DNA of 64,000 nucleotides from Halapricum hydrolyticum (GCA_025517565.1 JAOPKD010000006.1:1-64000); one strand, 5' to 3'. Positions 33,443-42,947 are shown, numbered from the stretch's first letter. Notes: generated from the sequence alone by a model not told the origin. Translations and numbers: made by a program.

Positions 33443-34279
33443 CTACTCCGAGATCCCCCAGACGTCGTCGTCCCAGTTTCGGCCGCGGACGTCATAGACG
33501 GGCTCGTCGCGGTCGAGGTCGTCGATTCGCTGCCGATCTTCGGCGTCGAGTTCCCAGCCGAACAGCTCGAAGTTCTGCTGGATGTGCTCCTCGGAGGTCG
33601 ACCGGGGCAGGACGACCACGTCCTTCTCGATCGCCCACCGGAGAACGACCTGTGCCGGCGTGCGATCGTGTTTCTCGGCGATGTCCTCGATCGTGGGATC
33701 GTCGAGCACCTCTGTGCGGGCCAGCGGCGCGGCGGCCTCGACGACGACGTCGTTGTCCTGGCAGTATTCGACCAGTTCGGGCCGCTGGAGGTAGGGGTGG
33801 AACTCGATCTGGTTGACTGCGATCGGGACGTCCGAGATGTGCAGCGCCGCGGAGAGCTGATACCGGCTGAAGTTCGAGACGCCGACGTTGCGGACGAGTC
33901 CGCGGTCGCGCAGCGTCGCCATCGCGTTCAGGGTCTCCCGTAGCGAGATCGCCGGGTTCGGCCAGTGGATCAGGTACAGATCCAGGTAGTCCGTTCCCAG
34001 TCGGTCCAGCGAGGACTCACAGGCGTCGATCACCGACTCGTAGTCGAGGTTTTTCGCCAATACTTTCGAGGTCAGGAAGACGTCCTCGCGGTCGTGGTCG
34101 GCGAGCACGTCGCCGACCTCGCGCTCGTTGTGATAGCCCTCGGCGGTGTCGACGTGGGTATAGCCGGCTTCGAGAGCCGCCGAGACGGCTGTCCTGGCCG
34201 TGTCGCCGTCGAGTCGGTAGGTCCCTTTGCCGACGACGGGCAATTCACCGTCCGGAAGCGTGACTGTCGGTACAGACAT
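33443..34279 (-). CDS. Aldo/keto reductase
   Basis: 278 residues. Catalytic tetrad residues can be read as Asp in HVDTAEGY, Tyr in the same motif, Lys in FLTSKV and His in LYLIHWPNP. The C-terminal VVLPRSTSEEHIQQN binds NADPH. The length and the VGKGTYRL start fit the AKR3/AKR5-type group. It reduces aldehydes or ketones. The start may be one codon upstream (two adjacent ATGs). The gene is monocistronic. Confidence 0.94.
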   Translation of the reverse strand: MSVPTVTLPDGELPVVGKGTYRLDGDTARTAVSAALEAGYTHVDTAEGYHNEREVGDVLADHDREDVFLTSKVLAKNLDYESVIDACESSLDRLGTDYLDLYLIHWPNPAISLRETLNAMATLRDRGLVRNVGVSNFSRYQLSAALHISDVPIAVNQIEFHPYLQRPELVEYCQDNDVVVEAAAPLARTEVLDDPTIEDIAEKHDRTPAQVVLRWAIEKDVVVLPRSTSEEHIQQNFELFGWELDAEDRQRIDDLDRDEPVYDVRGRNWDDDVWGISE

Positions 34280-34475
34280 CATCCGGTAGTTCGGCGCCGA
34301 CGCTGTAAGGTTCTTCGTTGTCGATCGTCCCAGACTCGCCTGCTCACTGTGCCCGGACGACCACGCTACGTTCGGACTGGACGCTCGTGACCTCTCCGAG
34401 ATAGCGGCTCGTCCTGTCTCTCCAATATGATTTACACTTGTGCCCCTCGTATTTATGGACAGCAGGTCCCCGACA

Positions 34476-34607
34476 CTAACTTTCCCCCGTTGGTGTCACC
34501 TCCCGGTGTACGCCCCGCCACTGTTGATCGACCGACGGGGACGCCTCATCCGCCTGGGCGTCCCGCTCTCCGTCCTCTGCTAGATCGTGAGTCGTCTCAG
34601 CGTCCAT
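34476..34607 (-). CDS. Possible 43-residue acidic protein
   Basis: Starts MDAETTHDLAEDGERDAQAD and ends VTPTGES. The strong acidic bias in this frame is haloarchaeal, while the other frames here lack it. It is divergent from the pilus ATPase and would share its short upstream region. The only T/A element (TTTAAA at 34622) is just 15 bases before its ATG, too close for a TATA box, so expression is uncertain. Confidence 0.35.
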   Translation of the reverse strand: MDAETTHDLAEDGERDAQADEASPSVDQQWRGVHREVTPTGES

Positions 34608-34620
34608 CAGCCACCCGCGA

Positions 34621-34628
34621 GTTTAAAT
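34621..34628 (+). promoter_or_regulatory. TATA element of the pilus operon
   Basis: GTTTAAAT centred 28 bases before ATG 34652. A strong match to the haloarchaeal TATA consensus; supports the inner start. Confidence 0.65.
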
Positions 34629-34651
34629 CCGATCGGGAGACCACACGCGGT

Positions 34652-36625
34652 ATGTCCGGACGCACCGCCGGAACGACCGCCCGGTCCGTTGCTGCGTCGC
34701 TGGGTGTCGAGTCGTTGCTGGATCCGATCCTACCCGGAGGGGAACCGCCCGCATGCACCTGCACGACGACGGTTGCGGACGGCACGTTGCGGGTCGACGC
34801 CTCGGACTGCAGTGGCGATCTGGCGGCGTCACCGGCCTGTCGCCGAACAGTCATCGAGACGATGGTCGACCGTAGCGTCACGGAGCTGAGTGTCCGCGAC
34901 CGCGGCCTGAAGTACGGCTACAGTGACCGCGCGGTCGACCTGCTGGCCGCTGGGGCCCGGTTCGTCGACCTGCTCGGCGATCGCCACGACCGGCTGTCGG
35001 AGACAGCCGTGACCGATCCGCTTTCGGTCGCCGACGAACTGCGCGACCGCGTCGATCCGATCGCGAACATCGCGAGCAGATCCGGGCTGCTCGACGCCGC
35101 CGGAAGAATCGATGACTACGAAGCGGTGCTGTCGCCGACGGTCGGGCTGTCGGTCGGACACTACTTCCTCGATCGGCGCGTCTCGGATCGTGCGTCACTC
35201 CGTGACGTTACGTCCCTGGAGACGGGCAGTCGGGCGCGGGTCTACGATCGACCCGAGGGGGTTCCGCTATACGCGCTCGATCTCGTCGATACGGATCTCG
35301 ACGCCGAGCAACGCCAGCTCGTCCTGGAGGGGTACGAGGCGATCGCGAAGGGACTGGTCGACGGCCAGCGACTGGCCTCGGAAGCGATCAAATACGTCGC
35401 CGACGGATCGGTCGACCCGCGCGTGACAGCGGTGCTCGAGAAACACACGAGCGGCTACGGGATCCTGGAGGACTTTTTCGCCGATCCGCGCGTGACCGAC
35501 GTGTACGTCACGTCGCCGGTCACGACCAATCCGGTCCGGGTCGTCGTCGATGGCGAGCTCCTCTCCTCGAACGTCTACGTGACCCGGAGCGGTGGGGGTG
35601 CGCTGGCCTCGCGAGTGCGAAAGACGAGCGGACGCGCGTTCTCTCGGGCCAGTCCGACTATCGACGCCACGGCGTCGCTGAACAACGGAACCGGCATCCG
35701 GATCGCCGGTGTGACCGATCCAGTCGCCGACGGGGCCGCCTTCGCGTTTCGCGAACGAGCCGAGGACGCGTTCACGCTTCCGGCGCTGATCGCGAACGGG
35801 ACGCTCACGGCCGAGGCCGCGGCGTTCCTCTCGGTGGCCGTCGAGCGAAACGCCGCGACGCTGATCGCGGGGACGCGCGGCGCCGGGAAGACGACGCTAC
35901 TCGGGACGCTCATGTACGAACTCGCGCCCGGGACCCGGACGGTCGTCATCGAGGATACGCCGGAACTCCCGGTCGAACAGCTCCAGCGAGTCGATCGCGA
36001 CGTACAGGCGTTGCGAACCGGGACCGGCGACGGTCCCGAGATCACCGTCGTCGACGCGCTCCGGACGGCGCTCCGACTCGGAGACGGGGCTCTCGTCGTC
36101 GGGGAGATCCGCGGCGAGGAAGCACAGGTCCTCTACGAGGCGATGCGCGTCGGGGCAAACGCCAACGCAGTCCTCGGAACGATCCACGGCGACGGCGCGG
36201 CCGACGTCTACGAGCGCGTGGTGTCGGACCTGGACGTGCCGCCGTCGTCGTTCAGCGCGACGGATCTCGTCGTGACCGTCCAGGCGTATCAGACACCTGA
36301 TGGCCGCACGCGTCGACTCTCCCGGATCGAGGAAGTCGTCGAAGAGAACGGGGAGCTTCGGTTCGAACCGCTGTACGAACCTATCGGTGACGAGGCGACG
36401 TCGACAGACCGGATCGGCCGCGGTGAGAGTCGACTCGTGGGACAACTCGCGAAGCCGACCGAGGAGTACGCCGATCTCGTCGCGCTCGTCGACGCACGCA
36501 GGCAGTCGCTCGCTGACCTCGCGGCGGACGGCACGACAGACCCCCGTGAAGTCGCCGTCGCCTACGGAAACCGGGGCACCGGTCAGCCAGCCAACCGCCC
36601 GACTGCGGTCGGGGACCCGTGGTGA
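34652..36625 (+). CDS. Type II/IV secretion (pilus assembly) ATPase, PilB-like
   Basis: 657 residues from ATG 34652. An N-terminal domain with four cysteines (PACTCTTT, SDCSGD, SPACRR) is followed by the hexameric secretion-ATPase core: Walker A GTRGAGKTTLL, Asp/Glu box VVIEDTPELP and Walker B DGALVVGEIRGEEAQVLYEAMRVGANANAVLGTIHGD. It powers extrusion of pilin subunits from the cytoplasmic face. The next gene, four bases after the stop, is its membrane platform, and pilin-like genes follow, so this is a complete small pilus operon. Confidence 0.92.
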   Translation: MSGRTAGTTARSVAASLGVESLLDPILPGGEPPACTCTTTVADGTLRVDASDCSGDLAASPACRRTVIETMVDRSVTELSVRDRGLKYGYSDRAVDLLAAGARFVDLLGDRHDRLSETAVTDPLSVADELRDRVDPIANIASRSGLLDAAGRIDDYEAVLSPTVGLSVGHYFLDRRVSDRASLRDVTSLETGSRARVYDRPEGVPLYALDLVDTDLDAEQRQLVLEGYEAIAKGLVDGQRLASEAIKYVADGSVDPRVTAVLEKHTSGYGILEDFFADPRVTDVYVTSPVTTNPVRVVVDGELLSSNVYVTRSGGGALASRVRKTSGRAFSRASPTIDATASLNNGTGIRIAGVTDPVADGAAFAFRERAEDAFTLPALIANGTLTAEAAAFLSVAVERNAATLIAGTRGAGKTTLLGTLMYELAPGTRTVVIEDTPELPVEQLQRVDRDVQALRTGTGDGPEITVVDALRTALRLGDGALVVGEIRGEEAQVLYEAMRVGANANAVLGTIHGDGAADVYERVVSDLDVPPSSFSATDLVVTVQAYQTPDGRTRRLSRIEEVVEENGELRFEPLYEPIGDEATSTDRIGRGESRLVGQLAKPTEEYADLVALVDARRQSLADLAADGTTDPREVAVAYGNRGTGQPANRPTAVGDPW

Positions 36626-36629
36626 GAAC

Positions 36630-38336
36630 ATGCTCGTGGCCATCATCGAACTGCTCGCCCTCCTCGCCCCGGTCGACGCGGAGCCGTCGGACGAACTCGC
36701 GTACGCAGTCGCGTTCATCGAGGCGCCGTACGACCCGGAGACGGTCGTTCGGGCCGGATACGGTGCCGGAATCGTCGGCGTCGTGTCGGGCGTCGGGCTG
36801 TTCGCTTCCGTGCCCACGCCGCCACTGGTCGCCGTGCTGGTAACGCTCGCACTGGCACTGGGCTCGGTCCACGCGGTGCACGAACTCCCGGCGCTGCTCG
36901 CGGCGTTCAAGCGCGCCCGGGCACTGGGGGATGCTCCGAACCTCATCGGGCGTGCCGTCTTGCGGATGGAGATCCACCCGGCCACCGAGACGGCGGTCGC
37001 GTTCGCCGCCGAGACGGGTCGGGGACCGCTCTCTGCCAGTCTCCAGTCGAGTATCGATCGGGCGATGGGAACGCCCCAGACGGGGCTGATCGAGTTCGCC
37101 GAGAACTGGGCCGACGATTTCCCGGCGCTGCGACGAGCCGCACATCTGCTTTCGACGGCCGAAAACGCACCGGACGGCGAGCGTGCACGCACGCTCGATC
37201 GGTCTTTGGAGGCGATACTCGACGGGACGCGCGAGCAGATGGCCGACTTCACGAACGCGATCCGTGGACCGACGACCGGGCTGTACGCGTTCGGCGTGAT
37301 GATCCCGATGGCAGCCATCGCACTGGTTCCTGCCGCGGCGATGGCCGGCGTGCCGGTGTCAGTCTGGGCGTTCGTCGTCCTCTACGACGTCGTCTTGCCG
37401 GCGGTGCTGATCGGGGCCAGCGTCTGGCTGCTCGTGCGACGCCCGGTCGCTTTCCCACCGCCACGGGTCGATCGTAGCCATCCCGACGTGCCCGATCGGC
37501 TGTGGCTGCCGTTCGTGATCGGACCCGTCGTTGGCGCGATCGGGTACGTCGTCCCCTCGCTGTTCGGCGTCGGGTATCTCTCGCCCGTCGCTGGCGGGGG
37601 GATGGGGGTCGGGGGCTTTCTGCTGTCGTATTTCGACCCGATCACCGACGTGCGCGAGTACGTTCGGAACGTCGAAGCCCACCTCACGGACGCGCTGTAT
37701 CTCGTCGGCCGTCAGGTCTCGGAGGGCGAAGCCGTCGAGGCCGCGCTCGGACAGGCCGGCGATCGCGTCCCCGCTGAAACGGGTGCGGTCTTCGAACGGG
37801 CCGCCGGCGTCCAGAAGCGGCTCCATCTCACCGTCGAGGAGGCGTTCTTCGGGGAATACGGTGCACTCAGGGACATCCCGAGCGCTCGCGCACACGGGAC
37901 GGCGTCGCTGCTCTCGATCGCGGCCGAAGAGGGGCAGCCCGCCGGTCGTGCCGTCGTCTCGATGGCCGACCACCTCGAAGAACTCCAGGAGGTCGAAAGC
38001 GAGGCCAGGCGCCAGCTCTCGACGGTCACCGGGACGCTCGATACGACCGCTGCGTATTTCGGCCCGCTCATCGCCGGGACGGTGCTGGCGCTTGCGGACG
38101 TGATCGGCACGACCGATTCAGTCGGCCAATTCGGGGCCGAACCGCTGGCGACCGAACCGCTCGGGCTCGTCGTCGGCGTCTACGTCCTCATCATGTCTGT
38201 CGTGCTGACGACGCTCTCGGTCGGACTCCGGCACGGTCTCGATCGTCCGCTGGTCGGCTATCGCGTCGGCCGATCGCTGCTGACCGCGATGCCGCTGTAC
38301 GTCGGATCGGTCGTGCTCGTCGGACAGCTGATGTGA
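36630..38336 (+). CDS. Type II secretion/pilus membrane platform protein, PilC/TadC-like
   Basis: 568 residues from ATG 36630. Two repeats of about 200 residues each end in pairs of hydrophobic segments (for example GVMIPMAAIALVPAAAMAGV and the C-terminal LVVGVYVLIMSVVLTTLSVG), as in archaeal PilC/FlaJ-type T2SSF proteins. It starts five bases after the ATPase stop and is its expected partner. The longer frame to 36300 overlaps the ATPase out of phase and is not coding. Confidence 0.88.
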   Translation: MLVAIIELLALLAPVDAEPSDELAYAVAFIEAPYDPETVVRAGYGAGIVGVVSGVGLFASVPTPPLVAVLVTLALALGSVHAVHELPALLAAFKRARALGDAPNLIGRAVLRMEIHPATETAVAFAAETGRGPLSASLQSSIDRAMGTPQTGLIEFAENWADDFPALRRAAHLLSTAENAPDGERARTLDRSLEAILDGTREQMADFTNAIRGPTTGLYAFGVMIPMAAIALVPAAAMAGVPVSVWAFVVLYDVVLPAVLIGASVWLLVRRPVAFPPPRVDRSHPDVPDRLWLPFVIGPVVGAIGYVVPSLFGVGYLSPVAGGGMGVGGFLLSYFDPITDVREYVRNVEAHLTDALYLVGRQVSEGEAVEAALGQAGDRVPAETGAVFERAAGVQKRLHLTVEEAFFGEYGALRDIPSARAHGTASLLSIAAEEGQPAGRAVVSMADHLEELQEVESEARRQLSTVTGTLDTTAAYFGPLIAGTVLALADVIGTTDSVGQFGAEPLATEPLGLVVGVYVLIMSVVLTTLSVGLRHGLDRPLVGYRVGRSLLTAMPLYVGSVVLVGQLM

Positions 38337-38337
38337 C

Positions 38338-38346
38338 GATTTATAT
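38338..38346 (+). promoter_or_regulatory. TATA element of the downstream pilin-like genes
   Basis: GATTTATAT centred about 27 bases before ATG 38370, giving the pilin-like genes a promoter of their own inside the pilus cluster. Confidence 0.6.
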
Positions 38347-38369
38347 GTGATCGCCGGACCAGCGACGGT

Positions 38370-38885
38370 ATGGATCTGGAAGCACCGGCCGACGCCTGGT
38401 ACGTCTGGGTGGGTGTCGCCCTGGTGAGCGTCGCCGCGATGGGGATCGCGCTCGGGTTTCCGTCGGGGCCACCGCCGGACGCGAACGCGGCCGCCAACGC
38501 CATCGACCGCGCCGCCGGCAGCGCCCACGAGGGGAGCGCGACCTACGACCACGACGCTCGCTTCTACTGGATCGACGGGGAGCGCATCGCGATGCAAAAC
38601 GAGCACGGCGTCACGAAGGCGACGCTCGCATACGGTCCCGTCGTCCCGATCGGGGACGACCTGGAACTCGAACGCGTCCTCCACGGCGAGCGTCTCACCG
38701 ACGTGTATCCTTCGAACGCTACCAGATCACCGCAGCGGCAATTCGACGAGGACGTCGCGGCCGCGCTGGCGAGCGTCGATTCGGTCGATCCGGAGTGGCG
38801 TGCTGCCGGGGAGACGCTGTCCGTGCGCGTCGTCGATTACGAGGTCGGAGGAGGTGAGCGCCGTGCCGTCCTCCTCACGATGTGA
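38370..38885 (+). CDS. Membrane-anchored protein of the pilus cluster (pilin-like or minor component)
   Basis: 171 residues. A single N-terminal hydrophobic segment (WYVWVGVALVSVAAMGIALGF) precedes an acidic, beta-rich exterior domain (DARFYWIDGERIAMQNEHG). This matches the small anchored proteins found after haloarchaeal PilB-PilC pairs (DUF7283-like, from memory). A classical class III signal is not evident, so it may be an accessory subunit rather than a processed pilin. It overlaps the next gene. Confidence 0.75.
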   Translation: MDLEAPADAWYVWVGVALVSVAAMGIALGFPSGPPPDANAAANAIDRAAGSAHEGSATYDHDARFYWIDGERIAMQNEHGVTKATLAYGPVVPIGDDLELERVLHGERLTDVYPSNATRSPQRQFDEDVAAALASVDSVDPEWRAAGETLSVRVVDYEVGGGERRAVLLTM

Positions 38886-39327
38886 TCGTGGACAGACCGA
38901 GCCGATCGCGGCACTGTTCGCCGTCGTGGTGATCGCGATCGCGATCACGACGTACGGGGGTGTGCTAATGGATCTGCTGCCCGGACAGTCCGATCGAGCG
39001 CCGGCGGACGTGACGGCGGAACGCGTCTGGGGACAGCTCGAACGTGACGGCGTCTACGACACCGGGACGCTATCGAACCCGTCGAACGCGGTCGATCGCT
39101 CGGCGCTACCCCGGGGATTCAACGTCTACGTCGACGTCACGTATCTCACCGACGACGGATGGGACGCAGACGGCGAGGCGATGTACGCACCGGACGGGAG
39201 TGTCTATGACGCCGGTTCTGTCGACCCACCGGAACGGGCTGACGTGTTCGTGCGGCCGATCCCCGTTCGAACGTCTCCGGGAGTCGTCGAAACCGGGCGC
39301 CTGTCCGTCGCTGTCTGGGAGCGGTAG
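38863..39327 (+). CDS. Pilin-like protein with RGQTEP-type N-terminus
   Basis: 154 residues from GTG 38863 (VPSSSRCDRGQTEPIAALF). CDRGQTEPIAALFAVVVIAIAIT is the charged-then-hydrophobic start typical of archaeal pilin-like proteins. The start is chosen because a good Shine-Dalgarno (ggaggtga, 38850-38857) lies five bases upstream inside the preceding gene; GTG 38854 is an alternative. The exterior part is short and beta-rich. It is probably a subunit exported by the PilB-PilC system just upstream. Confidence 0.7.
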   Translation: MPSSSRCDRGQTEPIAALFAVVVIAIAITTYGGVLMDLLPGQSDRAPADVTAERVWGQLERDGVYDTGTLSNPSNAVDRSALPRGFNVYVDVTYLTDDGWDADGEAMYAPDGSVYDAGSVDPPERADVFVRPIPVRTSPGVVETGRLSVAVWER

Positions 39328-39442
39328 TCGACTGCCGGCACTGTCCGAACGTGGACTGGATACGTGTCTGTCACGCACCCGATCGCCTCGTCTTCGTATT
39401 TAAAACGTTGGATGAATTTACTGTATCAGATGTATATCGACA

Positions 39443-39450
39443 TTAATTTA
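39443..39450 (+). promoter_or_regulatory. TATA-like element of the membrane/RCK-C pair
   Basis: TTAATTTA centred 28 bases before ATG 39475. Confidence 0.6.
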
Positions 39451-39474
39451 GTTGACGAGAGATATCGTGGTCGT

Positions 39475-40623
39475 ATGGGGGATATCGCGGTCGAGATCCT
39501 GTTGGGGATCTCGTTCGGACTGCTCGCCGGCATGCTGCCGGCGATCGCGTTGGGGGTACTGCATGCGATAGTCACGTCCGTCACCGATCGGGGGGTTCCG
39601 GCGTCGGGTACCGCGTTGCTCGCACTGCCGTCGGTCGGCGCGAGCGCGTCCTACGCCGACGTGATCGCATTCGAGACTGACCTGGCCGCCCGGTGCGCGG
39701 TCGTGCTCGTCGTCGGCGTGTTGCTGTCGGTGTTCGCCGCGAGTCAGGGCGAGCGGATCGCACGGACACTCCCGCGAAACGTGGGTGCCGCCGTCAGACC
39801 GGAGCGGACGCTTTCGGCGGACGCGATCGACGGGATCGACGGACTCGGACAGGTAACGGTGCGGCCAGCCAGCCGGGTCCGCGATCTGGAGGGGCATCCG
39901 CCGCTGCCGCCGGCGCTCCGTACCCGGATCGCCGACGATAGCTGGCGTTTCCCGGCCGACCTCCCGTTATCGGAGATCGCGTCCCGTCTCGAAGCGACGC
40001 TCGTCACCGAGTACGATCTCGAGGCCGTCTCCGTCGACATCGACCCGCAGGGCCGGGCGACGATCGCGGCGGCACCGCCGTCGAAGGCTCTCGCGTCGCG
40101 ACTCCGGGCGGACCACAGAGCAGTCTCGGTACGCGCGATCGCGCCGACCGGGCTCTCGCCCGGGGACGCCGTCGTCGTTCACACGAACGGATTGTCGGTC
40201 GACGGGACCGTCCTCGACGTCGGGGCGGGTCCGGCGGAGACTGATCACGACGGTACCGCCGCCGGTGGCGAGACGCGCATCACGCTCGGCGTGCCGACCG
40301 CAGACGCAGGCGAACTGCTGGGGGTGGACCGGGCCCACGTCGTCGTGACCTCGGACGGGACGACGAGCGCCTTCGAAGCCTTCCGTGCGCTCTCACGGGC
40401 AGGTCGATCCGTTCGGAAGGTGCTCGTCGGCGAGGGAGATCCGACCGAACTCCGCAGCGACGACGTCGACGTGCTCGCGGTCGAGGCGCTCGATGGCGGA
40501 TGGCTGTTCGCGCCGGCGCACGAGGCACTGGAGCCGGGCCGGACTGCGTTCGTCGCTGGAACGACGGGAAGCGACGTCCTCAGGCGCTTCGACGCGAGAC
40601 GACACGGGGATGATGGCTCGTGA
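39475..40623 (+). CDS. Membrane protein with regulatory TrkA-C/RCK-C-like domain (first of pair)
   Basis: 382 residues from ATG 39475. Two or three N-terminal hydrophobic segments (VEILLGISFGLLAGMLPAIA, CAVVLVVGVLLSVFAA) are followed by a soluble region of strand-helix repeats. The C-terminal part (RTAFVAGTTGSDVLRRF) resembles the ligand-binding C-terminal RCK domain of TrkA-type regulators. The first 37 codons of the longest frame are dropped because the TATA element lies within them. It is translationally coupled to the next gene, which has the same layout, so both may regulate ion transport. Confidence 0.7.
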   Translation: MGDIAVEILLGISFGLLAGMLPAIALGVLHAIVTSVTDRGVPASGTALLALPSVGASASYADVIAFETDLAARCAVVLVVGVLLSVFAASQGERIARTLPRNVGAAVRPERTLSADAIDGIDGLGQVTVRPASRVRDLEGHPPLPPALRTRIADDSWRFPADLPLSEIASRLEATLVTEYDLEAVSVDIDPQGRATIAAAPPSKALASRLRADHRAVSVRAIAPTGLSPGDAVVVHTNGLSVDGTVLDVGAGPAETDHDGTAAGGETRITLGVPTADAGELLGVDRAHVVVTSDGTTSAFEAFRALSRAGRSVRKVLVGEGDPTELRSDDVDVLAVEALDGGWLFAPAHEALEPGRTAFVAGTTGSDVLRRFDARRHGDDGS

Positions 40624-41789
40624 TCCCGCTGGCGATCGTCAGTGAGTGGACGATTCGAGCACTCGTCCGGATACTCGGATTCGGATTGCTCGCCGGCGTC
40701 GTCGCTGTCACCGTCGCGTTCGTCTACCGGTGGTACAGCCGGGGGCGACTCTCGCTCGGTGTCGGCCTGTTCGCCGGCCTGTCGATTCCCTCGGCGTGGC
40801 TGTACGCCGGGACGGCGGCCGGTGGGCCGCTCGTGTCCCCGACGCCGCTGTTCCATCGGGCGAGTGGCGCGTACGTCCTCGGCGTGTTCGCCACCGCCGC
40901 GATCGCTGCCGAGGCCGGTCGCCGGACCGGCGATCGACTCGCGTGTGACGTCTACGACATCGACGACGTGGCCGGCCGCGGGGCAGCGGCGGCGCTCGTT
41001 CGCGCTGCCAGTCTCGCAGTGTCCGTGACCGTCCCGGACACGATCGAACGACTCGACGGCTACGAACCGATCGGAGAGCCGACGCGAGCCAGACTGGCCG
41101 ACAGGACCATGCTGTTTCCGCGCCGGCTCGACGCCGACCAACTCGGTGATCGGCTCGCCGAACGCGTCCGGGACGACTTCGACGTCGAGTACGTCCACGC
41201 GGAGGTCGCACTCGGCGGGACGGTCGAGCGGTTCGCGGTCGGCGCACGCCCGAGCGGGCTCAGCCCCCGCCTTCCGCCCGGTGTGAGTGCCGTCGGTATC
41301 GAGGCCGATCCGCCCGCATCCGTCGGATCGGGCGATCCGGTCGAGGTCTGGCACGACCGCGGCGACGCGACCCAGCCGGTTGCGACCGGCAGCGTCCGCG
41401 CGACCGACGGCGACGTGACGACGGCCGTGGTCGATACCGACGACGCGCTCGCACTCGACGGCGACCGACAGTATCGACTGCTCGTGCGCCCGGCCGCGGT
41501 TGAGGACGCCCGCGAACTGGCCGAGCACGTCTGGGAGAGTGAGGCGACGGTGACGACCACGACGGTCTCGTCCGGCGATCTGCTCGAGGGGGAGTTCGTC
41601 GGATGGCTGCCAGGAGCGGTCCTCCTGATCGAGCGAAGCGACGAGGCGATCCCGTTTCCCGAGGCGAGCGTGACGCTGCAGGCCGGCGACTCGCTGTACG
41701 TCCTCGGGATGCCGGCCCAGCATCAGGAACTGGCCGAATACGACCCGGACGCCGATCGGGCTCCACCGGAAGAAGCGTCCGAGCTGTAG
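40620..41789 (+). CDS. Membrane protein with TrkA-C/RCK-C domain (second of pair)
   Basis: 389 residues from GTG 40620, overlapping the previous stop (GTGA). Hydrophobic segments (IRALVRILGFGLLAGVVAVTVAF, ASGAYVLGVFATAAIAAEAG) are followed by a long soluble region ending in a clear RCK-C/TrkA-C domain (LLIERSDEAIPFPEASVTLQAGDSLYVLGM). Haloarchaea carry paired genes of this type, usually annotated as potassium-transport regulators. The ion and partner channel are not identified. Confidence 0.78.
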   Translation: MIPLAIVSEWTIRALVRILGFGLLAGVVAVTVAFVYRWYSRGRLSLGVGLFAGLSIPSAWLYAGTAAGGPLVSPTPLFHRASGAYVLGVFATAAIAAEAGRRTGDRLACDVYDIDDVAGRGAAAALVRAASLAVSVTVPDTIERLDGYEPIGEPTRARLADRTMLFPRRLDADQLGDRLAERVRDDFDVEYVHAEVALGGTVERFAVGARPSGLSPRLPPGVSAVGIEADPPASVGSGDPVEVWHDRGDATQPVATGSVRATDGDVTTAVVDTDDALALDGDRQYRLLVRPAAVEDARELAEHVWESEATVTTTTVSSGDLLEGEFVGWLPGAVLLIERSDEAIPFPEASVTLQAGDSLYVLGMPAQHQELAEYDPDADRAPPEEASEL

Positions 41790-41822
41790 CGAAACGACGG
41801 GTCCGCAGCCGAACCGGTACGA

Positions 41823-42914
41823 CTACTGACCGTCGTCCAGGACGGCCCGGAACCGCTTCCCGGCGTCGGTATCGGTCTCGATCGCGGTTTCGATCCGATC
41901 GGAGCACCAGCCGTCGTCGAGATAGCGTTCGTACACCGGGAGCCGCTCCGACAGCGGGACGCCGGCCTCGGCTGCGATCTCCCTGAGCCGGTCGACGGCG
42001 GGCCAGGCGTGCTCGGGATTGATGTGGTCGTCAGTGACCGGCGAGACGCCACCCAGGTCGTCGACGCCACAGTCCAGCAACTCGGGGACGGGCGCGAGAT
42101 TCGGTGGCGACTGGACGCTGACTTCCGGGGGTAGCGCGGCACGAGCCATCGCCGTCGCCCGCCGCATCGTCGCCAGATCCGGCGAGCCGCTGTCCCAGCG
42201 CTCGTTTTCGACGACCGGCTGGACGATCACTTCCTGGACGTGCCCGTGTCGCTCGTGCAACTCCCGAATGGCCAGGAGACTCTCGGCGCGGTCGCGCCAG
42301 TCCTCGCCGATCCCGACGAGGATGCCGGTCGTGAACGGCACCCCCAGCTCGCCGGCGGTCCGGATCGTCGCCAGCCGCTGGCCGGGGGACTTCGATCGCG
42401 GACCGGCGTGGGCCCGGACGTCCGCCGTCGTCTCCAGCATCACGCCCATCGAGGCGTTCACGTCCGCCACCTGGCTCATCTGCTCGCGCGTCTGATCGCC
42501 CGGGTTCGCGTGGGGCAACAGCCCCTCTTCGAGGGCGATCTCCGAGACCGCTCGCAGGTACTCGTGGATAGAATCGTATCCCCACGCTTCCAGCTGCCTG
42601 TGGATCGCTGTGTAGCGCTCGTCGGGATCATCGCCGAAAGTAAAAAGCGCCTCCGTACAGCCCGCCTCGGCGCCGGTCCGGCAGATATCCCGGACTTCCT
42701 CGGCCGATAGAAGCGAGGCCTGTCCCGGGGGGTCGTAGTAGGTGCAGTAAGTGCAGGTGTACCGACAGGCCGTCGTCAGCGGGACAAAGACGTTTCGAGC
42801 GAAGGTCAACTCGTCGGCTGCCTCGACGTCTGCCGGCGTGACCGACAGCAGGCGCTCGACCTCCTGTCGATCGATGTCGACGTTCACGCCGTGGGACTCG
42901 GCCCCTGGAATCAC
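41823..42914 (-). CDS. cofG: 7,8-didemethyl-8-hydroxy-5-deazariboflavin synthase subunit 1
   Basis: 363 residues from GTG 42914. Radical SAM cysteines are in ACRYTCTYCTYYD (CxxxCxxC). FVPLTTACRY, GYDSIHEYLRA and LPHANPGDQT are CofG-specific stretches. With CofH it makes the F-o chromophore of coenzyme F420 from tyrosine and a ribityl-pyrimidine. A longer frame to ATG 42989 exists, but its 25 extra residues are not family-like, and a CTTTTCCC element 27 bases upstream of the GTG favours this start. cofC lies in the same strand group. Confidence 0.93.
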   Translation of the reverse strand: MIPGAESHGVNVDIDRQEVERLLSVTPADVEAADELTFARNVFVPLTTACRYTCTYCTYYDPPGQASLLSAEEVRDICRTGAEAGCTEALFTFGDDPDERYTAIHRQLEAWGYDSIHEYLRAVSEIALEEGLLPHANPGDQTREQMSQVADVNASMGVMLETTADVRAHAGPRSKSPGQRLATIRTAGELGVPFTTGILVGIGEDWRDRAESLLAIRELHERHGHVQEVIVQPVVENERWDSGSPDLATMRRATAMARAALPPEVSVQSPPNLAPVPELLDCGVDDLGGVSPVTDDHINPEHAWPAVDRLREIAAEAGVPLSERLPVYERYLDDGWCSDRIETAIETDTDAGKRFRAVLDDGQ

Positions 42915-42936
42915 ATCGAACGATATCCGACTCACG

Positions 42937-42947
42937 GGGAAAAGCGT
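42937..42947 (-). promoter_or_regulatory. Weak TATA-like element of cofG
   Basis: Minus-strand ACGCTTTTCCC, about 27 bases before GTG 42914. Confidence 0.3.
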
